9,759 nucleotides of DNA from CAYYNP01 sp964472545 (GTDB taxonomy: Bacteria > Planctomycetota > Planctomycetia > Pirellulales > Thermoguttaceae), in the NCBI GenBank assembly GCA_964472545.1, contig CAYYNP010000354.1, positions 1 to 9,759 of the forward strand, in the 5' to 3' direction. Positions 5,410 to 9,759 of the stretch are shown here, piece after piece; position 1 is the first letter of the stretch; every line of letters starts with the position of its first letter. The position numbers were made by a program, and so were the translations under genes. The notes under the pieces are model-generated. The model worked only from the letters and a program-made list of their open reading frames with translations, was not told the DNA's origin and searched no databases.

Positions 5410-6464
5410 GTCGGCTCTGCTAACGTCAACGCTGCCAGCAGGTTCCGCACTGCCGCGGCCGGGTCGGGACTGTTGAGTACGGCGCTGCCGACCGCGATCC
5501 GCCGGAATCCGGTCGATCGGACCTCGCCGACCGTCTCTTCCGAAATACCACCAATGGCGAAGGCAGGCAGGCGGATCTCCGCAGCCACCCCGCGCAACAG
5601 GCCGAGACCCGCGAACGTGTCGAACTGCTTGGTCTGCGACGGAAACGTGGGGCCCACGCCAATGTAGTTGGCCCCGTCGAGGACGGCCTGCCGTGCCTGC
5701 TCGATCGAGTGGGTCGAGACGCCGATCAGGGCCTTCGGGCCGACGATCGCCCGAGCGTCCTTCACCGTCAACTCGTCTTGCCCTACGTGTACGCCGTCGG
5801 CACGGCTCAATGCGGCCAGATCGGGGCGGTCGTTGACGATAAACAGTGTTTCGCCGCCGCGGGTCAACTCCCGCAACAACCGCGCCCGAGCGAGCAGAGG
5901 GCGGTCGTCGAGCGTCTTGTCGCGGAGTTGCAGCACGTGTACACCGGCCTCGATCAACGATCGGGCCAAACGCTCGAACTCCTCGGTAGTCGGCCGGCCG
6001 TCGATCAGCACGTACAGCCGGGCATGCTCGAGCCGTTCGACGCTCCGCCGGGTGATCTCCACGGCCCGCTGCAGCGTGTAGCTTTGATAGCGAAGCTGCT
6101 TTAGGCGCTCGGCCATGGCCGGGTCGAGCAGCTTGCCGAACTCCTCCAGGCTTCGCAGCCCCTCTTGGAGCCGGATCAGGTTGGCCGTCACCACCTCGGC
6201 GGCGTCCTCGCGTTGGCGTTCCGACGCCACGGTGAGGCCTGTGCCTATGTCGGCCTGGGTCTCGCGGGCGGCCAGTCGATGCTCGATGGGCACTTGCCCC
6301 AGCGCCGCGGCCATATCGTGCCGCAACTGCTTGCAGAGGCCGGTCAAGTGGCGATCGTCCAGCACGAATCGCACGTAGTCTTCGACCACGCGGACCCCCT
6401 CCCGGGCCCGATTTGCCGCGGCGTCGAGGGCGCGTTGGGCGGCGGGAGTGAACGGAGAGTGCAT
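5406..6464 (-). CDS. thiE: Bifunctional ThiD2-ThiE: HMP-phosphate kinase / thiamine-phosphate synthase
   Basis: A 352-aa fusion enzyme for the late steps of thiamine synthesis. The C-terminal domain (about 148-347) is ThiE, which joins HMP pyrophosphate and the thiazole phosphate to form thiamine phosphate. Its TIM-barrel motifs are QLRDK at 179-183, VNDRPDLA at 210-217, DGVHVGQ at 223-229, GVSTHS at 248-253, IGVGPTFPSQTK at 268-279, AIGGI at 303-307 and IAVGSAV at 323-329. The N-terminal domain (about 8-135, with NRAREGVRVVEDYVRF at 18-33, RLQEGLRSLEEFGKLL at 98-113 and LRYQSYTLQ at 124-132) matches the ThiD2 family, described as a monofunctional HMP-P kinase. One chain would then make and use HMP-PP. 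I start at ATG 6464; the frame stays open to 6575, but those extra residues are unlike the family. No clear ribosome-binding site is seen. No THI-box (TPP riboswitch) is visible upstream. hicB follows after 50 nt on the same strand. Confidence 0.93.
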   Translation of the reverse strand: MHSPFTPAAQRALDAAANRAREGVRVVEDYVRFVLDDRHLTGLCKQLRHDMAAALGQVPIEHRLAARETQADIGTGLTVASERQREDAAEVVTANLIRLQEGLRSLEEFGKLLDPAMAERLKQLRYQSYTLQRAVEITRRSVERLEHARLYVLIDGRPTTEEFERLARSLIEAGVHVLQLRDKTLDDRPLLARARLLRELTRGGETLFIVNDRPDLAALSRADGVHVGQDELTVKDARAIVGPKALIGVSTHSIEQARQAVLDGANYIGVGPTFPSQTKQFDTFAGLGLLRGVAAEIRLPAFAIGGISEETVGEVRSTGFRRIAVGSAVLNSPDPAAAVRNLLAALTLAEPT

Positions 6465-6542
6465 TTTGGACCGGCGGATGTGCGGGGAAAGCTGCGGCGA
6501 GTCGCCGTACTCCAGAGAGTCTCGACTCGAGGGACGCTCAGT

Positions 6543-6740
6543 ATGGAGTGTGCCACATGTTCCACGTGTCCGCAATGTGATGCCGCAATGCGGCCGTTTG
6601 ATCGATGCTCCCCGGCAAGATGGGTGGGTTGCGAGCTAAGTCGTTTCGATCGACCGTGTTGGAATTCGAGGCCGGCCGAGCGGCCGAGCGAACGCGGCAT
6701 GCCCGGACCCTTTGGTTGCCTTGATTCAGGCCGTTTTTAG
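6543..6740 (+). CDS. Possible Cys-rich small protein (65 aa), unrecognised
   Basis: The frame begins with ATG at 6543, eight bases after a GAGGGA ribosome-binding-like site, and stops with TAG at 6740. The first 12 residues hold four cysteines at even three-residue spacing (C3, C6, C9, C12), followed by C22, C30 and C39. Such spacing can bind metal or an iron-sulfur cluster, but it can also arise by chance from repeated TG-rich codons. The rest is Arg/Pro/Ser-rich and looks like out-of-frame GC-rich DNA. The TTGATT -35 box of the next gene lies inside its 3' end. I do not recognise a family; low confidence. Confidence 0.2.
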   Translation: MECATCSTCPQCDAAMRPFDRCSPARWVGCELSRFDRPCWNSRPAERPSERGMPGPFGCLDSGRF

Positions 6741-6749
6741 AGTTACAAT
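6721..6749 (+). promoter_or_regulatory. Sigma-70-like promoter of the membrane TPR gene (TTGATT-17-TACAAT)
   Basis: TTGATT (6721-6726) and TACAAT (6744-6749) are separated by exactly 17 bases, the best promoter match in the window. The predicted transcript start is near 6756. That is downstream of the TTG at 6753 that opens the reading frame, so translation must begin later, in line with the ATG at 6807. It may also drive clpC, as no strong promoter is seen directly before clpC. Confidence 0.6.
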
Positions 6750-6793
6750 TCCTTGGCCGATTGGACTTTGGGGCCGCACGAGGCGGCCATGAT

Positions 6794-6800
6794 GGAGGGA
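6794..6800 (+). promoter_or_regulatory. Ribosome-binding site (GGAGGGA) selecting the ATG at 6807
   Basis: GGAGGGA lies six bases before the ATG at 6807. Earlier in-frame choices (TTG 6753, ATG 6789) have no such site, and 6753 falls before the predicted transcript start. Confidence 0.7.
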
Positions 6801-6806
6801 TTTGCA

Positions 6807-7475
6807 ATGCGCAGGATGCCCTGGGCGACGTGTTTGTGGCCGGGACTGCCCCAGCTCTGGATGTGTGCGAGTTGGCCCGCTCTGGCGGTGGCGTTCGCGG
6901 CCGCTGTCGTGCTGGATCTGGCCCTGTTGAGCAGTCTCGTTTGGACTGAACTGCTTGCCGCAGACGTACGTAGGGCGTTGTGGTTGGCGTTGGCGGCGGC
7001 GTGGGCGGGCTCGGCACTGTGGAGTGTGGCTTGGCACCGCCGCCGTTGTAGACGTAGTCACGGCGAATCGGCCGGCAACGCTTTCGACGAAGCACTACGC
7101 TACTATTTGGAGGGAGATTGGTTTCGGGCCGAACGCACGTTCGGCCGGCTGTTGCGAGCGAACCCCCGCGACGCCGACTCGCGACTGATGCTGGCCACGC
7201 TGCTGCGGCACACCGGCCGGTTGGAAGAAGCGGCCAGACAGTTGGCACAGTTAGAGCAATTCGAGGACGCCGAGAAATGGGCCGTCGAGATCCATCGCGA
7301 ACGCGAATTGTTGGCCCAGGCCGAAACCACAGACAGTCAGGTTGAGGGCGAACCGCCAATCGAGGGAGCCGAACCCGGTGCGGAAGCCCCATCGGACAGG
7401 CAATCCCAGACAAACCAGGAAGCATCGACTCGAGAGCCGCCGGATCCACCGGCCGAGACGATGCACGCTGCATGA
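6807..7475 (+). CDS. Membrane protein with two N-terminal helices and a TPR-like domain
   Basis: A 222-aa protein starting at ATG 6807 (GGAGGGA six bases upstream). Residues about 22-49 and 57-76 are hydrophobic helices joined by a short loop. A positive cluster follows (WHRRRCRR at 76-83), so the C-terminal part should face the cytoplasm. Residues about 91-165 read as two to three TPR-like helix pairs: AFDEALRYYLEGDWFRAERTF at 92-112, then a pair around 119-145 and a helix at 147-170. TPRs bind protein partners. The tail (about 175-222) is acidic and Pro/Glu-rich, likely disordered. The N-terminal motif WPGLPQLW (11-18) looks conserved-like, but I cannot name a family. It lies 116 nt upstream of clpC on the same strand, so a scaffold role linked to envelope or proteostasis is possible but unproven. 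A 16-bp repeat array begins at its stop codon. Confidence 0.82.
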   Translation: MRRMPWATCLWPGLPQLWMCASWPALAVAFAAAVVLDLALLSSLVWTELLAADVRRALWLALAAAWAGSALWSVAWHRRRCRRSHGESAGNAFDEALRYYLEGDWFRAERTFGRLLRANPRDADSRLMLATLLRHTGRLEEAARQLAQLEQFEDAEKWAVEIHRERELLAQAETTDSQVEGEPPIEGAEPGAEAPSDRQSQTNQEASTREPPDPPAETMHAA

Positions 7476-7528
7476 CGCACCGCCGCGAAGACGCACCGCG
7501 GCGAAGTCGCACCGCCGCGAAGACGCAC
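7474..7528. repeat. 16-bp tandem repeat, about 3.4 copies, between the TPR gene and clpC
   Basis: The unit GACGCACCGCCGCGAA occurs at 7474-7489, 7490-7505 (GACGCACCGCGGCGAA), 7506-7521 (GTCGCACCGCCGCGAA) and as a 7-bp partial copy at 7522-7528. The first unit shares bases with the TGA stop of the TPR gene. In the middle copy CGCCGCG has become CGCGGCG, which is its exact reverse complement. The middle copy can therefore pair with either neighbour: 7481-7487 with 7497-7503, or 7497-7503 with 7513-7519 (7 bp stems, 9-nt loops). It is not a CRISPR array because there are no spacers. Confidence 0.85.
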
Positions 7529-7591
7529 TTCCCAACGGAACAAACGCTAATCAAGAAACGCCGGACATAACCGTCCCACGGAGAGTTTTCA

Positions 7592-9759
7592 ATGTACGAA
7601 CGATTCACCGACCGCGCCCGCAAGGTCATGCAGCTTGCCAATCAGGAGGCCCAGCGGTTCAACCACGAGTATATCGGGACGGAGCATATTCTGCTCGGGT
7701 TGATCAAGGAAGGTAGCGGGGTGGCGGCCAACGTGTTGAAGAACCTCGACGTCGACCTGCGCAAAATCCGCCTGGAGGTGGAGAAGCTGGTCCAAAGCGG
7801 CCCCGACATGGTCACCATGGGCAAGCTGCCGCAAACGCCGCGCGCCAAGAAGGTCATCGAGTATTCGATGGAGGAAGCCCGCAACCTCAACCACAACTAC
7901 GTCGGCACCGAACATATCCTGTTGGGTCTGCTGCGCGAGCAGGAAGGCGTGGCGGCTCAGGTATTGATGAACCTCGGGCTGAAGCTCGAAGAGGTTCGCG
8001 AGGAGGTCCTCAACCTCTTGGGCCACGGCATGGAAGGGCCCGAAAGCCAAGAACGCGGCGGCATGGGCGGCGGCGGTGGCGGTGGCGGAGAAACCCAACG
8101 CAGCGGCAAGTCGAAGACCCCCGCGCTGGACAGCTTCGGCCGCGACCTGACCGAACTGGCCAAGCAGGGCAAGCTCGACCCGGTGATCGGGCGGCTCGAC
8201 GAAATCGAGCGCACGATGCAGGTCCTCAGCCGGCGCACCAAGAACAACCCCGTGCTGCTCGGCGAAGCCGGCGTGGGCAAGACGGCCATCGTCGAGGGCT
8301 TCGCCCAACAGGTCGTCGAAGGCAACGTGCCCGAGTTGCTGCTGGAACGCCGCATCGTGGTGCTCGATCTGGCGATGATGGTCGCCGGCACGAAGTATCG
8401 CGGGCAGTTCGAGGAGCGGATCAAGGCGGTGATGAACGAGGTCCGCCGTGCGAAGAACACGATCCTCTTCATCGACGAGTTGCACACGCTCGTCGGGGCC
8501 GGCGGCGCCGAGGGCGCCATCGACGCCTCGAACGTGCTCAAGCCGGCCTTAAGCCGCGGCGAAATCCAGTGCATCGGGGCCACCACGCTCGACGAGTATC
8601 GCAAGTACATCGAGAAAGACACCGCGTTGGACCGCCGCTTCCAACTCGTAATGGTCGAGCCCTCGACCAAGACGCACACCATCGAGATCCTCAAAGGCCT
8701 TCGCGACCGTTACGAGCAGCACCACCACGTGCAGATCACCGACGACGCGGTCGAGGCGGCGGTCGAGCTCTCCGGCCGCTACATCACCGGCCGTTGTCTG
8801 CCGGACAAGGCGATCGACGTGATCGACGAGGCGGGTGCCCGCGTACACCTGAAGTCGATGACCCGGCCGCCGGACCTGAAAGAGATCGACGAAGAGGTCG
8901 AGCAACTCAACAAAGACAAGGAAGAGGCGGTTGCCAATCAAGACTTCGAGAAGGCTGCCTCACTGCGCGATCAGGCCGACAAGCTGAAGAAGAAGAAGCA
9001 GACGATTACCAAGGAATGGCGAGAGAAGTCGCGCGAGACCGACGGCATGGTCGACGAAGACGTGATCGCCGAAGTCGTCTCGAAGATCACCGGCGTGCCG
9101 GTCACCCGCTTGAGCACCGAAGACTCGATGCGGCTGATGCAGATGGAGACCGACCTGCACAAGCGCGTGATCAGCCAGGACGAGGCGATCAAATCGATCT
9201 CCAAGGCGGTCCGCCGCAGCCGTAGCGGGCTGAAAGACCCCAAGCGGCCCACCGGCTGTTTCGTCTTTGCCGGCCCCACCGGCGTGGGCAAGACGCTGCT
9301 GGCGAAGGTGCTGGCCGAGTTCATGTTCGGCGACGAGGACGCCCTGATCCAGGTCGACATGAGCGAATACATGGAGAAGCACAACGTGAGCCGGCTGATC
9401 GGCGCCCCTCCGGGCTACGTCGGCTTTGAGGAAGGCGGCCAACTGACCGAGAAGATCCGCCGCCGTCCGTATGCGGTGGTGCTCTTGGACGAGATCGAAA
9501 AGGCCCATCCCGACGTTTTCAACATGCTCTTGCAGGTGATGGAAGAAGGCCGGCTGACCGACAGCTTCGGCCGCAACGTCGACTTCCGCAACACGATCGT
9601 GATCATGACCACCAACGCCGGCGCCGATGCGATCAAGAACGAATCGGCCTTCGGGTTCCAGAAGCCCGACGACGACGCCTCCTACGAGAGCATGAAGGAT
9701 CGCGTGAAGGAGCAGATCGAAAAGGTCTTCCGGCCGGAGTTCCTCAACCGCCTCGACGA
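7592..9759 (+). CDS. clpC: ClpC: AAA+ unfoldase of the Clp protease (3' end outside window)
   Basis: The first 722 residues of a Hsp100/ClpC unfoldase, which uses ATP to unfold proteins and feed them to ClpP in the cytoplasm. The start at 7592 has GGAGAG six bases upstream. Two N-terminal Clp repeats (about 1-66 and 80-145, each with GTEHILLGL) bind adaptors or substrates. A Gly-rich linker follows (about 156-167). The D1 AAA+ domain has Walker A GEAGVGKT at 224-231, Walker B ILFIDE at 291-296 and arginine-finger region LDRRF at 346-350. Residues about 431-468 form the UVR-like segment of the middle domain typical of ClpC. D2 has Walker A GPTGVGKT at 561-568 and Walker B VVLLDEIEKAH at 629-639. 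The chain is cut by the window edge in D2 at about 85% of the usual length (840-850 aa). There is no CtsR heptad site or CIRCE element upstream, and no mcsA/mcsB/ctsR neighbour in the window. Very sure of the family. Confidence 0.97.
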   Translation, partial: MYERFTDRARKVMQLANQEAQRFNHEYIGTEHILLGLIKEGSGVAANVLKNLDVDLRKIRLEVEKLVQSGPDMVTMGKLPQTPRAKKVIEYSMEEARNLNHNYVGTEHILLGLLREQEGVAAQVLMNLGLKLEEVREEVLNLLGHGMEGPESQERGGMGGGGGGGGETQRSGKSKTPALDSFGRDLTELAKQGKLDPVIGRLDEIERTMQVLSRRTKNNPVLLGEAGVGKTAIVEGFAQQVVEGNVPELLLERRIVVLDLAMMVAGTKYRGQFEERIKAVMNEVRRAKNTILFIDELHTLVGAGGAEGAIDASNVLKPALSRGEIQCIGATTLDEYRKYIEKDTALDRRFQLVMVEPSTKTHTIEILKGLRDRYEQHHHVQITDDAVEAAVELSGRYITGRCLPDKAIDVIDEAGARVHLKSMTRPPDLKEIDEEVEQLNKDKEEAVANQDFEKAASLRDQADKLKKKKQTITKEWREKSRETDGMVDEDVIAEVVSKITGVPVTRLSTEDSMRLMQMETDLHKRVISQDEAIKSISKAVRRSRSGLKDPKRPTGCFVFAGPTGVGKTLLAKVLAEFMFGDEDALIQVDMSEYMEKHNVSRLIGAPPGYVGFEEGGQLTEKIRRRPYAVVLLDEIEKAHPDVFNMLLQVMEEGRLTDSFGRNVDFRNTIVIMTTNAGADAIKNESAFGFQKPDDDASYESMKDRVKEQIEKVFRPEFLNRLD

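Larger units (their letters stand above)
6465..6806. other. Divergent intergenic region between thiE and the membrane TPR gene
   Basis: This is 342 nt between the thiE start (minus) and the ATG at 6807 (plus). It contains a perfect 13-bp dyad (CGGCGA-G-TCGCCG, 6495-6507) close to the thiE start, which is operator-like. It also has two neighbouring 6-bp palindromes (ACATGT at 6552-6557 and CACGTG near 6560-6565), a possible Cys-rich small ORF (6543-6740), and a good plus-strand promoter at 6721-6749. I see no riboswitch, tRNA or mobile element. Confidence 0.5.

Noticed and set aside
6465..6575. Longer N-terminus for ThiD2-ThiE
   Set aside because: The 37 extra residues do not resemble the family, and ThiD2 proteins begin close to the residue chosen.
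6465..6640. TPP riboswitch before thiE
   Set aside because: I looked for the conserved CTGAGA and CTGATC-type THI-box segments on the minus strand and did not find them in a consistent arrangement.
7474..7528. CRISPR array
   Set aside because: The repeat units are 16 bp and directly adjacent, with no spacers, and no cas gene is present.
7529..7591. CtsR or CIRCE heat-shock operator before clpC
   Set aside because: No inverted TTAGCACTC/GAGTGCTAA and no CtsR-like heptad repeat is present.
6538..7641. 367-codon open frame on the minus strand
   Set aside because: It runs antisense through the TPR gene, the repeat array and the promoter. Its translation is low-complexity Arg/Ser/Pro text produced by GC-rich shadowing and by the 16-bp repeat.
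7589..8485. 298-codon open frame on the minus strand
   Set aside because: It is antisense to an unmistakable clpC and is a codon-bias shadow.
8569..9225. 218-codon open frame on the plus strand
   Set aside because: It is an out-of-frame shadow within clpC, Arg-rich with no domain.

Overview
The window looks like chromosomal DNA from a GC-rich planctomycete, most likely of the Pirellulales type. The evidence is the mix of a choice-of-anchor-C/F5-8-C/LamG exported protein, a PEGA lipoprotein with a proline-rich tail, a ThiD2-ThiE fusion, a PP2C phosphatase with two membrane helices, and a ClpC with a UVR segment. This is a family-level inference from the translations; no rRNA or other taxonomic marker is present.

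Layout from left to right. (1) Positions 1-299 are a leader region with a possible small divergent ORF (10-210, minus) and a TACAAT box. (2) Positions 300-2489 (+) encode a large secreted multi-domain protein. (3) Convergent to it, 3324-2626 (-) encodes a PEGA-domain lipoprotein. (4) The divergent control region 3325-3616 carries a degenerate 14-bp tandem repeat between a minus-strand TATACT box and a plus-strand TACAAT box. (5) Positions 3617-4903 (+) encode a membrane-anchored PP2C phosphatase. (6) Reading leftwards, 6464-5406 encodes a ThiD2-ThiE thiamine fusion enzyme. After a 50-nt gap it is followed by a compact HicB-HicA toxin-antitoxin pair (5355-5164 and 5167-4991) with a 4-nt GTGA overlap. 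(7) Positions 6465-6806 are a divergent intergenic region with one good sigma-70-like promoter (TTGATT-17-TACAAT). (8) Positions 6807-7475 (+) encode a two-helix membrane protein with a TPR-like soluble part. (9) A 16-bp tandem repeat begins on its stop codon (7474-7528) and can form two mutually exclusive hairpins. (10) clpC starts at 7592 and runs off the right end after 722 codons.

Most genes are stand-alone housekeeping or envelope functions rather than one obvious system. The tightest functional unit is hicB-hicA (antitoxin first, translationally coupled). hicA starts with GTG and is only 58 codons long, so it is easily missed. The membrane TPR gene and clpC may share transcripts, with the repeat/hairpin region between them. 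I found no phage, transposase, CRISPR, tRNA or rRNA. Nothing here proves a wholly new system. The best leads are the two short tandem-repeat regions in regulatory positions, the short HicB without a DNA-binding domain, and the domain architecture of the 729-aa exported protein.
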